A DNA stretch of 64,000 nt, from the NCBI RefSeq assembly GCF_019734885.1, contig NZ_JAAXCM010000021.1, positions 1 to 64,000 of the forward strand, written 5' to 3'. The translations under genes and the position numbers were made by a program. The notes under the pieces were generated by a model. It saw only the letters and a program-made list of their open reading frames with translations, had not been told where the DNA came from and made no database searches. Origin of the DNA: Pseudocoprococcus catus. GTDB lineage: Bacteria; Bacillota; Clostridia; Lachnospirales; Lachnospiraceae. This document shows positions 53,561-62,945 of this stretch, piece by piece (position 1 is the first letter of the stretch; every line of letters starts with the position of its first letter).

Positions 53561-54229
53561 CTAAGAGTAAAGCAGTCGGTCGCGATGCTGTCCGAAGAGT
53601 CGTGTGACAATACCGAGAAGTGTGCCGACGAGAACAGCTGCGATCACAGTGCCGATTCCGACACTTCCTGGACTATGGAGGGCAATCAGACATGTGAGAA
53701 CGGAAATTACAACCATGGTGCAGTCAAACCGGACTTTGACTTTTGAAAATGCCATGCCTGTAATCTGGGAGACAGCCTGCATAGCACCCTCACCGGCCAG
53801 TGGCATCAGATTTGGCGGCAGGTAGAAGAAAATACCGACGGCAATAATCATCGCGCTGATCAGCATCATCACGATACGAATCGGAAGATTGCTCGGTGTT
53901 GGCAGGAATGTGACCAGATAATTGCAGAAGGTTGTAAAATAACCGAAGATGACACCAACAGCAATCTGAAGCAGATTGACAGGTTTGAAATTTCGGCGCA
54001 GCAGGAGTATCTGAATCAAGACAAGAAAGGTATGAAACAGAATGGTTGCTTTGCCCATTTCAATGCCCCAGACACAGGTCATCGTGTACGGGATGGAACT
54101 GACTGGGGAAACGCCTAAGTTGGATTTGACGGAAACGGCAATGCCGATGGTCATCAGAAAAAGTCCGAAAAAATACATGGGTATTCTGATTTTTAAATTG
54201 TTATGCTTTTTTGCAAGTTCTTTGTTCAT
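53561..54229 (-). CDS. YczE/YitT-type membrane protein
   Basis: The 222-residue protein has five or six membrane helices and a GLFLMTIGIAVSVKSNLGVSP motif in the first, plus MPLAGEGAMQAVSQ in the fourth. It resembles the YczE/YyaS/YitT group, whose role is unknown. The start ATG at 54229 follows AGAGGAAA and is preferred to in-frame upstream starts. It is 47 bases downstream of the MarR gene on the same strand, so it is probably the regulated target. Confidence 0.78.
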   Translation of the reverse strand: MNKELAKKHNNLKIRIPMYFFGLFLMTIGIAVSVKSNLGVSPVSSIPYTMTCVWGIEMGKATILFHTFLVLIQILLLRRNFKPVNLLQIAVGVIFGYFTTFCNYLVTFLPTPSNLPIRIVMMLISAMIIAVGIFFYLPPNLMPLAGEGAMQAVSQITGMAFSKVKVRFDCTMVVISVLTCLIALHSPGSVGIGTVIAAVLVGTLLGIVTRLFGQHRDRLLYS

Positions 54230-54275
54230 TTCAATTTCCTCTTTCATAATATGATGGCGTCGGTGCCTCTGGCTG

Positions 54276-54710
54276 TTATCTGTTATAGCCAAGCATCTGA
54301 CTGTAAATGCGGCTGAGATATTCAATCAACTGTTCCTTTTCTGTTTCAGAAAAATTCTGCAGTGCATGAGATTCAATCGTGTCAAACTCGTTCTCAAGAC
54401 GTTCAACATAGGTGAGGCCGAGTTCGGTTAAATAAACATTATAAAAGCGATGATTGTCCGGGCAGAGTCTGCGTTGAATCAGTCCTTTCGCTTCCATTCC
54501 ATTTAAAATAGTGGTGAGAGAAGCTGGTTCGATATGGCAGTTGGCAGCAATCTCTTTCTGAACAGTGCCATCGTGATGTCTGAGATAGTCCAGTACCTTC
54601 GGCTGGCCAGGTGTGAGACCTGTATCTTTGACACTGGCAATTAGGGATTTCTGAACCATCAGATGGTTGGCCATCAGTAAATAGTGAAGGGATTCTTTTG
54701 TTTCGTTCAT
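54276..54710 (-). CDS. MarR-family transcriptional regulator
   Basis: The 144-residue protein has a winged helix of MarR type: LTPGQPKVLDYLRHHDGTVQ, ANCHIEPASLTTILNGMEAKGLI (recognition helix) and RRLCPDNHRFYNVYLTELG (wing). It probably binds the perfect palindrome just upstream (54756) and represses itself and the YczE-like gene until a small ligand arrives. AGGAGAATC precedes the ATG. Confidence 0.92.
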   Translation of the reverse strand: MNETKESLHYLLMANHLMVQKSLIASVKDTGLTPGQPKVLDYLRHHDGTVQKEIAANCHIEPASLTTILNGMEAKGLIQRRLCPDNHRFYNVYLTELGLTYVERLENEFDTIESHALQNFSETEKEQLIEYLSRIYSQMLGYNR

Positions 54711-54755
54711 CTTTGATTCTCCTGAAAAAAGTGAATATGCGTTGAGATAGAAAAC

Positions 54756-54779
54756 TAATAGTTAGAATTCTAACTATTA
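54756..54779. promoter_or_regulatory. MarR operator palindrome
   Basis: A perfect 24-bp palindrome (half-site TAATAGTTAGAA) lies 46 bases before the MarR ATG, in the likely promoter. Size and place fit a MarR-dimer operator. Confidence 0.82.
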
Positions 54780-54848
54780 ATATAATCGAAAGAATGCGGA
54801 TTGTCAACAGGCAACATATGATCTGAGCATGAATTGATCCGCATATAA

Positions 54849-54889
54849 AATAATAAAAGCGCTGTTGGCAGTACAGCGCTTTTATTATT
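54849..54889. terminator. Perfect 17-bp inverted repeat
   Basis: AATAATAAAAGCGCTGT and its exact complement surround a 7-base loop. The flanking A and T tracts make it a bidirectional terminator. It is isolated between the MarR promoter and a degenerate area. Confidence 0.7.
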
Positions 54890-54918
54890 AAAAAGAGGAA
54901 AGTTTATGAAAAAGATTT

Positions 54919-54953
54919 ATAAACGAAAACCTTGTTGTTTCCTTTTCGTTTAT
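54919..54953. repeat. Second inverted repeat
   Basis: ATAAACGAAAA and TTTTCGTTTAT face each other over 13 bases. No gene is linked to it. From 54954 to 55112 I see nothing else. Confidence 0.5.
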
Positions 54954-55112
54954 GTCTATACTATACCATTCGCTTGTGACCAAATTGTGTCGAAGTTCTG
55001 AATAAAAAATGAAGAATGGACACAAATCGTTATGGAAATGTAATTGTTGAAGGTAGATGCATATTAAAGTCGATATAGATTGTAGTTATAAAGAGTAATA
55101 GTAAAAAAAGTC

Positions 55113-55142
55113 TTGACATATATCATATCGGAATAGTATGGT
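55113..55142 (+). promoter_or_regulatory. Promoter before the M24/ABC chimera
   Basis: TTGACA (55113-55118) and TATGGT (55137-55142) are 18 bases apart. A short frame from ATG 55176 is stopped after three codons by TGA. Confidence 0.6.
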
Positions 55143-55221
55143 ATAGAAAACAAAAAATTAGGAGAGAAAATCATAATGAAAGACTGAGCATTTGAGATTC
55201 GGCATTAAGGAGGACAACAAA

Positions 55222-56085
55222 ATGGCATAAAGAGATCAGAAAGCAATTATTCAGAGACTGACAGAGCAGATGGACAAAGACAATCTGGATGCACTGATTT
55301 TAACATCAGGAGATGCTGCATTTTATGCAACAGGTTATGCATCAAGAGATTTATATAAAAACGGGCAGACAGGTGGAACGGTAGCCGTTGTCACAAAAAA
55401 TGGCAGGGCCGGAATTGTTGTCAGCGAATTTGCAAGAAGAACAGCGAAAATGGCTGTGGATGGTGTGGAGATCATCTTTTATCCGACATGGATCTATATC
55501 GAAGATTATGCCATTGAAGGCATGGAAAAGGAAGTTCAGCCGGATTTGAACAAAACCTATAAGCTGGCCCTTCAGTTTTTACCTGAAAAGAAAGAGAATC
55601 TTCGAATCGGTGTGCAGCCATCGTATCTGACACCGTATGCATGGCAGTTTCTGACAGATACCTTTAATGAGAAAAATGTTGTTGATATCAAGCAGCTGCT
55701 CATTGAGGCCAGAGCCATCAAAACACCATGGGAGATCGAAGTACTCAGGGAAGCGGCCCGTTACAGTGAATTGACCATGAACAAAGTAGCAAAGGCCATT
55801 GTTCCGGGCATGACGGAGGCCGATGTGCTTCAGCTTTTCAATACAACTGCATTTTCATGGTCACCGGATATCATTGATGTGGCCAATGCCCATACTATTG
55901 GTGAGAACTTTACACCATCCTTTATTCCACCGCATACAAGAATCAACAGAGGCGATATTATTCGTCTGGACGGCGGTAATGTCATTGAACAGGGAACGCC
56001 GGAGGAAATCTTTGTTTCCCCAACCCAGGAGAGAACAAGACAATTCTTCAGCCGTTATTTACCGGAATTTACCTATAATATTTAA
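55222..56085 (+). pseudogene. M24 Xaa-Pro peptidase fused to an ABC ATPase tail, broken
   Basis: A good AAGGAGG site and ATG at 55222 are followed at codon 3 by TAA, then the same frame continues as RDQKAIIQRLTEQM and a Xaa-Pro peptidase-like N-terminal domain (NLDALILTSGDAAFYATGYA) and part of its catalytic domain (ARAIKTPWEIEVLREAARYS). From about codon 245 it turns into the end of an amino-acid ABC ATPase (DGGNVIEQGTPEEIFVSP then a TRQF tail). Only one metal residue region remains. A nonsense codon plus a fusion that removes most of both partners shows a deletion-made relic. Confidence 0.82.
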
Positions 56086-56173
56086 AATGATATGAACTGC
56101 AAAGAAATCTATTTTGTAATTGACAGAATATGGAAATTATATAAAAATAAAAGAAGAAAAGGGGGATTTTATC

Positions 56174-56812
56174 ATGAATGAAGAAAAGAGAACGTTAAGC
56201 TGTACGGACTGTGGTGTGCTGAATTGTCATAAGCGCAATGCCTCGTATCCGGAGTTCTGTTTGACAGAAAAACTGACAGACGAAGACATCGCAGAAACGA
56301 CGGCGCTCTATGAGGATGAGGAAAATCGAAAGGTATCAGTGATCTCAGCGGAGATTGAGGGCGAATTCTATGGCAAGTATACACGTGTCGATGAAATCAT
56401 TGAATTTGCAAAGAGAATGGGGTACAAGAAGATTGGCATTGCAACATGTGTCGGTCTGATTGAGGAGAGCAGGATTTTTGCAAGAATTCTTCGGAAGAAT
56501 GGCTTTGATGTATACAGTGCAGTCTGTAAGGTGGGTTCTTTTAATAAAACAGATATCGGTCTGGATGAGAAGTATACATGTGTGACAGGCAATGTGATGT
56601 GTAACCCGATCCTGCAGGCGAAGCTTCTGAACAAAGCAGGCACAGAGCTGAATGTAGTTATTGGCCTTTGTGTAGGACATGACAGTCTGTTTTATAAGTA
56701 TTCAGAAGCGCTGTCAACAACGCTGGTTACAAAGGACCGTGTGCTAGCACATAATCCGGTTGGCGCATTGTATCAGGTTAAAGCGTACTATAAGCGATTA
56801 CTGGATGATTAA
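56174..56812 (+). CDS. DUF1847 Cys-rich protein
   Basis: The 212-residue protein begins MNEEKRTLSCTDCGVLNCH, with more Cys later (CVGL, CKVG, CVTGNVMCNP, LCVGH). These Cys positions are the DUF1847 mark and probably bind metal. No function is established. The start at 56174 follows GGGGG; an in-frame earlier start at 56120 lacks a site. It may use its own promoter or read through from the relic upstream. Confidence 0.87.
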   Translation: MNEEKRTLSCTDCGVLNCHKRNASYPEFCLTEKLTDEDIAETTALYEDEENRKVSVISAEIEGEFYGKYTRVDEIIEFAKRMGYKKIGIATCVGLIEESRIFARILRKNGFDVYSAVCKVGSFNKTDIGLDEKYTCVTGNVMCNPILQAKLLNKAGTELNVVIGLCVGHDSLFYKYSEALSTTLVTKDRVLAHNPVGALYQVKAYYKRLLDD

Positions 56813-56833
56813 GGAAAACTGAGAATGAAAAAG

Positions 56834-56899
56834 GATGCCTCCGTCCGGCGATGTCATTAAAAGGAAGATGACATTCGCCTGGTAGGGGGCGTCTTTTTT
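56834..56899 (+). terminator. DUF1847 terminator
   Basis: GATGCCTCC / GGGGGCGTC and an inner CGGCGATGTCAT / ATGACATTCGCC make a long stem, followed by TTTTTT. Confidence 0.9.
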
Positions 56900-56921
56900 G
56901 GATAAATGCAATTTGGATTGA

Positions 56922-57458
56922 TCAGCAGTTTTTCTGGATTCTTGCGGTCATGAACTGCTCGAATTCTTCGGCTGTTCCCTTAGTGAAGCCGTTTTTGTCC
57001 ATGACGACGTAGCTGTTCTCGTAGCGGAGCAGAAAGTAGTGGGACCAGGTTTCGATGCCGGTAAATTGGAAGAGGCGGTACTCGCCGTGGCTCTTGCCTG
57101 CAGACTGGTACATGACATTCTTGTAAACTTTCATTTTGCGGGGAATCAGAAGGCTTTCACTGTAGGTGTTCTGCCTGGCTTTGATCTGATTCTTCGGCAT
57201 GTTCTGGTAGTAGCTGTAGAAGGAATAGATGCAGACAGCGATCAGTGCGATGGTACACAGCAGAGTCAGCATCTGATGAGTGAGAATGCCCAGACGTCCG
57301 AAATAAACAGCAGCCAGTGCAGCCAGAATACCTACCAGCAGTGTCATCACATGATATTGTTTCGCCTTCTCAGGACGTTTATAATTCTTCTTAATAATAT
57401 GTTGGATGACGTCTTCATCCAATTGTGTGTGATTCTCAAAAAGCAATTCCATTGCCAT
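56922..57458 (-). CDS. YcxB-like membrane protein
   Basis: The 178-residue protein has two membrane helices near residues 37-75 and a C-terminal soluble domain with YRLFQFTGIETWSHYFLLRYENSYVVMDKNGFTKG, typical of YcxB-like proteins in Firmicutes. Role unknown. The ATG at 57458 is 7 bases after GGAGGC; a longer frame starting at 57527 lacks a site. Confidence 0.75.
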   Translation of the reverse strand: MAMELLFENHTQLDEDVIQHIIKKNYKRPEKAKQYHVMTLLVGILAALAAVYFGRLGILTHQMLTLLCTIALIAVCIYSFYSYYQNMPKNQIKARQNTYSESLLIPRKMKVYKNVMYQSAGKSHGEYRLFQFTGIETWSHYFLLRYENSYVVMDKNGFTKGTAEEFEQFMTARIQKNC

Positions 57459-57613
57459 AATAAAAGCCTCCGTAAATTGTAATATAGTCAAGTATATCAT
57501 GAAAAGAAAAAAGGAAAAAGACGTCAATTGCCTTTTTTAGTGCAACTGTGGCCGGTCTATGGTACAATGTCTGTAGATGAAAATTTTGTTCATGCTGTGG
57601 CGGGAGGAGTTTT

Positions 57614-59359
57614 ATGAAGGTTATTGATTTTAAGAATGCCAGTTGTAAGCATTGCTATAAATGTGTTCGTTCCTGTTCTGTCAAGGCGATTAAGGTCAGA
57701 GATGCTCAGGCAACGATTATGGATGATCATTGTGTCCTTTGCGGCACATGTCTGGAAGTCTGTCCGCAGAATGCCAAGACCTTTGTCAGCGATTTAGACA
57801 GAGTCAGGGCATTCATCGCGGAGGAAAAGAAGACGGTTGTCTCTCTGGCACCGGCGTATCTGGGCATTTTGGATTACGAGAAACCGGGACAGGTGGTAGA
57901 TGCCCTTCTAAAACTGGGATTTTCCGAGGTTCGGGAGACAGCAGAGGGGGCAGCCTATGTGACAGAGGCCTATACAAAGCTTCTGGAAGCAGGACAGATG
58001 AAGAACATCATTTCCACCTGCTGTCCAAGTGTCAATGAGCTGGTGGAGAAGTATTATCCTGAGCTGGTGGAGGATATGGCTCCGGTTGTATCTCCGATGG
58101 TCGCTCACGGAAAGCAGATCAAAGCCATGTACGGACCGGATGTGAAGGTTGTATTTATCGGTCCATGTATTGCCAAGAAGCAGGAAGCGGAAGGGGATGA
58201 CCGGACAACAGGTTTTGTGGATGCAGTTCTGAATTTTGAAGAGGTTGAATCATGGCTGCAGGAGCGTGATATCTCCATCAGAAAATGTGAAGAGAAGCAG
58301 CCGGCCAATCCGGATCCGAAGGTCAACCGCCTGTATCCGGTGACCAGCGGTGTCATTTCATCTGTTCTGGCGAAGAAAAAGGTGGATTCGTATAAGAAGA
58401 TTTTTGTAGACGGTATTGAGGATTGCCGTGAAGTCTTTGAAGACATGAAGAAAGGGTTGATTGAGGGCTGCTTTATTGAGGCCAATATGTGTGAGGGTGG
58501 CTGCGTGAAAGGCCCGGCCGTGAACAAATTACATATTTCCAAGTACAAGGCAACCATGGTGATCGAGGAACAGGTTGAAAAACAGGATCCGGCGTATCCT
58601 CAGCTGGCAGGAAATATTGATATCAGCAAGCATTTCAGATCGGAGAGAATTCAGGATGAAATGCCGACAGAGGAACAGATCACACGGATTCTCAAGGCAA
58701 CCGGCAAATATAACAAGACACAGGAGCTGAACTGCGGTGCCTGCGGTTATCCGACATGCCGGGACAAAGCTATTGCAGTTTTTCAGGGTAAGGCGGAGCA
58801 GGAGATGTGTCTCCCGCATGTGTATGAGAAGGCGCGTTCCATGTCCAATGTGGTGCTGGAAGCAACACCGGAAATTGTCCTGATAGTAGATTCGGCTTTC
58901 CAGATCATTGAGTTTAATAAGCGGGCAGAAGATGTTTTTGGTATTAACAAATCAGAGGCTGTCAATAAGATGATCTTTGAGATTATGGATGCTTCCGATT
59001 TTGAACAGGTATTGGATGATCATCTGTCCATCAAGCGCAAGAAGATCCATCTCAGTGGTCTGGGACTTGTTCTGTTGGAGAATATTATCTATATTGATGA
59101 AATGGATGCCATGCTGGCTATTTTCCAGGATATTACCGATGAGGAAGTGGAGATGGAACGTCAGCTTCAGATGCGGATGGATACGGTGGATATTGCGCAG
59201 CAGGTTATTGACAAGCAGATGACGGTAGCTCAGGAAATTGCCGGATTGCTTGGTGAGACAACCGCTGAGACGAAGGTGATTTTGACACAGTTGAGAGATT
59301 CTATGATGAAGGAAGCAGATCAGACTGATAGTCGTCGGAGGAAGATAGAATGGAAGTAA
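57614..59359 (+). CDS. H-cluster domain protein with PAS domain (sensor hydrogenase)
   Basis: The 581-residue protein has two [4Fe-4S] ferredoxin motifs (CKHCYKCVRSC at 11-21, CVLCGTCLEVC at 40-50), H-cluster motifs STCCPSV (136-137 Cys), IGPCIAKK (Cys185), EANMCEGGCVKG (Cys293, Cys297), an Fe-S set NCGACGYPTC (about 375) and a C-terminal PAS domain (about 410-510) with a coiled end. This is the layout of group C (HydS-like) sensory hydrogenases. H2 or redox sensing probably feeds the overlapping SpoIIE-type phosphatase. GGGAGGAG precedes the ATG. Confidence 0.9.
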   Translation: MKVIDFKNASCKHCYKCVRSCSVKAIKVRDAQATIMDDHCVLCGTCLEVCPQNAKTFVSDLDRVRAFIAEEKKTVVSLAPAYLGILDYEKPGQVVDALLKLGFSEVRETAEGAAYVTEAYTKLLEAGQMKNIISTCCPSVNELVEKYYPELVEDMAPVVSPMVAHGKQIKAMYGPDVKVVFIGPCIAKKQEAEGDDRTTGFVDAVLNFEEVESWLQERDISIRKCEEKQPANPDPKVNRLYPVTSGVISSVLAKKKVDSYKKIFVDGIEDCREVFEDMKKGLIEGCFIEANMCEGGCVKGPAVNKLHISKYKATMVIEEQVEKQDPAYPQLAGNIDISKHFRSERIQDEMPTEEQITRILKATGKYNKTQELNCGACGYPTCRDKAIAVFQGKAEQEMCLPHVYEKARSMSNVVLEATPEIVLIVDSAFQIIEFNKRAEDVFGINKSEAVNKMIFEIMDASDFEQVLDDHLSIKRKKIHLSGLGLVLLENIIYIDEMDAMLAIFQDITDEEVEMERQLQMRMDTVDIAQQVIDKQMTVAQEIAGLLGETTAETKVILTQLRDSMMKEADQTDSRRRKIEWK

Positions 59360-60513
59360 GTGTTGAAACATGCTGGAAAAGTCTGAATAAGATACATGAG
59401 GAGCTGTGCGGGGACAAGGTAGAGATCCTTAAGACGGAAGATTCGGATGTGGTGATTCTGGCAGATGGTATGGGAAGTGGTGTGAAGGCCAATATCCTGG
59501 CAACATTGACATCGAAGATTCTTCGGACCATGTTCCAGAAAGGTGCGCCTATTGAACAGGGGGTTGAAACCATAGCCAGAACACTGCCGATCTGTCAGGT
59601 GCGTCAGGTGGCTTATTCCACCTTCAGTATTCTTCAGATCTTTCATAACGGAGAAGCCTATCTGGTGGAATATGACAATCCGGGATGTATTTTTGTCCGG
59701 GACGGCAAATTGATGGATATTCCCTATACAGTCAGGGAGATTGAAGGCAAGAAGATCAGAGAATACCGTTTTCAGGTTAAATTGAAAGATTGCTTTGTCC
59801 TGATGAGCGACGGCGTGATCTACGCCGGTGTTGGAGAACTGCTGAATTTCGGCTGGACGTGGGAAAGCATGGCGGACTACACCGTGAAATGCACCAGGGA
59901 TACACTTTCGGCCAAGCGTCTGGCGGCAATGCTGTCCCAGGCTTGCGACGACCTGTATATGCAGAAACCCGGGGATGACACAACAGTGGCGGTAGCCAGA
60001 GTCATTGAGCGAAAAGTTGTCAATATTTTTACGGGACCGCCGAAGGATATGGATGATGATGAGCGGATCATGCTTGATTTTATTACAAGTCCGGGCAAAC
60101 ACATCGTCTCTGGCGGAACAACGGCAAGCATTGCTTCCAGATACCTGAAGCAGCCGGTGACCAACAACTATGACGGTACACCGGAAGTACCGCCCACATC
60201 CAATATCAAAGGCATTGATCTTGTTACAGAAGGTGTTCTGACCATGAACAGAACCCTTTACCTTTTGCGTGAATTGGCCAAAGACGATGTTGACTTTGAT
60301 ATTTTCCTGCAGTTGGATGAAGACAATGGTGCGTCGAGGCTGGCCAAGATCATATCAGAAGAATGCACAGACCTGAATTTATTTGTGGGCAAAGCCAACA
60401 ACACAGCTCATGAAACCCTGCTCTTCGATGTCAGCGTCCGTCATAACCTGGTGGAACAGCTCAAAGAAGCAGCAGAAAAGCTTGGCAAAAACGTCACCAT
60501 ACGGTATTATTAA
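59350..60513 (+). CDS. SpoIIE-family (PP2C-type) protein phosphatase
   Basis: The 387-residue protein carries the SpoIIE core: VVILADGMGSGVKAN (metal Asp), YDNPGCIFVRDG, FVLMSDGVIYAG, and DDTTVAVARVIER. It overlaps the H-cluster/PAS gene by 10 bases, so both are made together. The last 150 residues form a second, unrecognised domain (HIVSGGTTASIASRYL, then NIKGIDLVTEGVL). It probably dephosphorylates an anti-anti-sigma-like partner in answer to H2/redox; the RsbW-like ATPase at 47780 is a possible counterpart. Confidence 0.9.
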   Translation: MEVSVETCWKSLNKIHEELCGDKVEILKTEDSDVVILADGMGSGVKANILATLTSKILRTMFQKGAPIEQGVETIARTLPICQVRQVAYSTFSILQIFHNGEAYLVEYDNPGCIFVRDGKLMDIPYTVREIEGKKIREYRFQVKLKDCFVLMSDGVIYAGVGELLNFGWTWESMADYTVKCTRDTLSAKRLAAMLSQACDDLYMQKPGDDTTVAVARVIERKVVNIFTGPPKDMDDDERIMLDFITSPGKHIVSGGTTASIASRYLKQPVTNNYDGTPEVPPTSNIKGIDLVTEGVLTMNRTLYLLRELAKDDVDFDIFLQLDEDNGASRLAKIISEECTDLNLFVGKANNTAHETLLFDVSVRHNLVEQLKEAAEKLGKNVTIRYY

Positions 60514-60542
60514 AGCAGACACTAAAATAAGGAGGGATGCAG

Positions 60543-61532
60543 GTGTATACCTATTCGATGACACAGTGGCTGGCATTTTTCTTCATCTATTGTTTTTTTG
60601 GGTGGTGTTTTGAATCGGTATATGTTTCAGTTCATGAACACAGATGGGTCAATCGTGGATTTATGACAGGACCTTATATTCCGCTATATGGTTCAGGTGC
60701 CGTTTTGATGCTTTTCCTTACGATACCGGTGAGGGGCAATTATCTGCTTATGTATATTGTAGGGGCTATCGGAGCAACAGTGCTTGAGTACATAACCGGA
60801 ACCGTGATGGAGAATCTTTTCGGGGTTCGCTATTGGGATTATACGGAGAAGAAGTTCAATTTCCGGGGCAGGATCTGTCTTGAAGCGACGATTCTGTGGG
60901 GCTTTTTTACCCTTGCCATGGTGGAAGTGATTCAGCCTCCGGTTGAACACATGGTGATGATGATCAATGATAAGGTGCTGTACTATACAACTTGGGGCAT
61001 CACGGTTGTATTTACATTTGATTTTGCATCATCCTTCAGAACAGCCATTGATCTGAAAGAAGTGCTTGTTCAGGCAGAGAGGGCTAAAGAAGAAGTTCAG
61101 CGCATGCAGAAACGAGTTGAAGTACTTGAAGCTGTGGTGAATGATTCACTTGAAAGTACGAAGGATGGACTGGAAGTCCGATGGGACGAACAGAAGCAGA
61201 AAATGGCGCTCCTTACAGAAGAAAGAATGTCAGAAATTGCAGGTCATATGGATGTTCTTCGTAAGCGGCTGGAGAATTCAGAGAGTGTCGAAAAATTCCG
61301 TACAGCTGTGGAAGCTTCAGGTGCAGGAGAGACACTTGAAGATATTCAGAGCGAAATGCGTCGGATGCGCGGCAAAATCGAGGCTATGAAGATGAGGACA
61401 CGTGCAAAGATGCATCCTAGACAGCTGCATATGATGCTGCGAAATCCATCAGCCAGATCATTTAAGTATCAGGAAGGCTGGCAGTATCTGAAGAATAAGA
61501 TGAACCGTGGTGAAGATAAGAACGGACAATAG
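60543..61532 (+). CDS. Putative ABC transporter permease (CmpB type) with coiled-coil tail
   Basis: The 329-residue protein has an N-terminal domain of about five membrane helices with WCFESVYVS, NRGFMTGPYIPLYGSGA and LEYITGTVMENLFG, the mark of the CmpB-like (former DUF1113) family. The C-terminal 130 residues are a cytoplasmic coiled coil. A GTG start at 60543 is preferred since the ATG at 60537 touches its GGAGGG site. Function not known. Confidence 0.78.
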   Translation: MYTYSMTQWLAFFFIYCFFGWCFESVYVSVHEHRWVNRGFMTGPYIPLYGSGAVLMLFLTIPVRGNYLLMYIVGAIGATVLEYITGTVMENLFGVRYWDYTEKKFNFRGRICLEATILWGFFTLAMVEVIQPPVEHMVMMINDKVLYYTTWGITVVFTFDFASSFRTAIDLKEVLVQAERAKEEVQRMQKRVEVLEAVVNDSLESTKDGLEVRWDEQKQKMALLTEERMSEIAGHMDVLRKRLENSESVEKFRTAVEASGAGETLEDIQSEMRRMRGKIEAMKMRTRAKMHPRQLHMMLRNPSARSFKYQEGWQYLKNKMNRGEDKNGQ

Positions 61533-61587
61533 AGAGAGTCTGAAGAATTAAAGAGAGAACTTATAAAAATTGAGGATGGTTAAAAAA

Positions 61588-62412
61588 ATGAAAATAGCAT
61601 TATGTCAGACAACAGTACATAAAGATTGGCGCAAGAATCTCAGAAATGCAGAGCGTGTGATCGCAGAGGCTGTGAAGGCGAAAGCCGACATGGTTGTTCT
61701 GCCGGAGATGTTTATTTGCCCATATAACAAAAAGGCGATTTTATCAGCCGCTCAGCCGGAAGGCGGAGAGGCATGGCAGTCTATGGCAGAGGCTGCACAG
61801 AAAAATCATGTCTATCTGGCAGCCGGAAGTATACCGGAAAGTGAAGATGGACATATTTACAGTACATGCTGGATTTTTGACAGGGAAGGCAAACAGATCG
61901 GTAAATACCGCAAGATGCATATGTTCGATATTGATGTGGAGGGCGGTCAGTATTACAATGAATCAAGTGTCATTACTGCCGGCAATGAAATATGTGTTGC
62001 AGAGACTGAATTCGGTCCGATCGGCATCGCGATCTGTTATGATGTGCGTTTCCCTGAACAGTTCCGTCTGATGCAGCAGCGGGGGGTCAAAGCCGTTGTA
62101 TTGCCTGCCTCCTTTAACAGAACAACAGGACCGGCCCATTGGGAGCTCCTGATGCGTGCACGTGCACTGGATCAGGAGATGTATGTCCTCGGATGTGCAG
62201 CGGCAGGTGATCTGGCAGGTTCTTATAACGGATGGGGACATTCCATTGCAGTTGATCCATGGGGAACGATCATGGAGGAACTGGGCGAGGGCCCGGGCAT
62301 GCTGATGGCTGCAGTAGACTTCGCAAAGGCGGATGCAGTACGCAGTCAGATCCCTGTTTTGCAGCAGTTAAGGACCGATATTTATGAAGTTTGTGAAAAG
62401 ACTGTCGGATAA
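61588..62412 (+). CDS. Carbon-nitrogen hydrolase (omega-amidase/nitrilase type)
   Basis: The 274-residue protein has the Glu-Lys-Cys triad: LPEMFICPYN (Glu), YRKMHMFDI (Lys), and GIAICYDVRFPEQFR (Cys). The set and the length match omega-amidase/Nit2-like enzymes, which cleave alpha-ketoglutaramate or similar amides. No related amino acid genes are adjacent, so the substrate is open. The start ATG at 61588 gives the family's normal MKIALCQ start; the GAGG is at a longish 12 bases. Confidence 0.9.
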   Translation: MKIALCQTTVHKDWRKNLRNAERVIAEAVKAKADMVVLPEMFICPYNKKAILSAAQPEGGEAWQSMAEAAQKNHVYLAAGSIPESEDGHIYSTCWIFDREGKQIGKYRKMHMFDIDVEGGQYYNESSVITAGNEICVAETEFGPIGIAICYDVRFPEQFRLMQQRGVKAVVLPASFNRTTGPAHWELLMRARALDQEMYVLGCAAAGDLAGSYNGWGHSIAVDPWGTIMEELGEGPGMLMAAVDFAKADAVRSQIPVLQQLRTDIYEVCEKTVG

Positions 62413-62578
62413 ACAGAAAAAGCCTTGACAAAAGGGCAGGAAACGTATATAAATAGATTTGTCAACATTGAAGTGCATGTCTGAAATGCGGTAAATACAA
62501 GGTTTTTCGCAGGTTTGCAGGAGAGCAGCTGACAGACAGAGAAGATATGCACTGACGATAATTGAGGAGGAATAATAG

Positions 62579-62854
62579 ATGAATAAAGCAGAATTAGTTG
62601 CAGCTATGGCTGAGAAAACAGGCATGAAGAAAAATGATGCTGAAAAGGCTTTAAAAGCATTTGTAGATGTTGTTACAGATGAGCTTGTAAAAGGTGAAAA
62701 AGTTCAGTTAGTTGGTTTCGGTACATTCGAAGTGTCTGAAAGACCTGAAAGAGAAGGAAGAAATCCTCAGACAGGCGAGACAATGAAGATTGCTGCTTCT
62801 AAAGCGCCTAAATTCAAAGCAGGTAAGGCATTAAAGGATATCATTAACGCCTAA
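62579..62854 (+). CDS. hup: HU-family DNA-binding protein
   Basis: The 91-residue protein reads [18 protein letters not shown] and holds the HU signature [22 protein letters not shown] with the DNA-clamping Pro. It is a nucleoid protein that bends DNA. GGAGGAAT precedes the ATG. It is the usual first gene of the hup - S4 - yabP - yabQ group in clostridia. Confidence 0.97.
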   Translation: MNKAELVAAMAEKTGMKKNDAEKALKAFVDVVTDELVKGEKVQLVGFGTFEVSERPEREGRNPQTGETMKIAASKAPKFKAGKALKDIINA

Positions 62855-62945
62855 TCATCATAAGATCAAAAGGATTCCCGGCCGGCATATGAATGCATTG
62901 CAGATATGTTATAAGGGAATCCTTTTCGCATATAAGGAGAAGAAT

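Noticed and set aside
55222-55270. Stop codon read-through or recoding at codon 3
   Set aside because: The stop is TAA, there is no recoding structure seen, and the rest of the gene is truncated, so decay is simpler.
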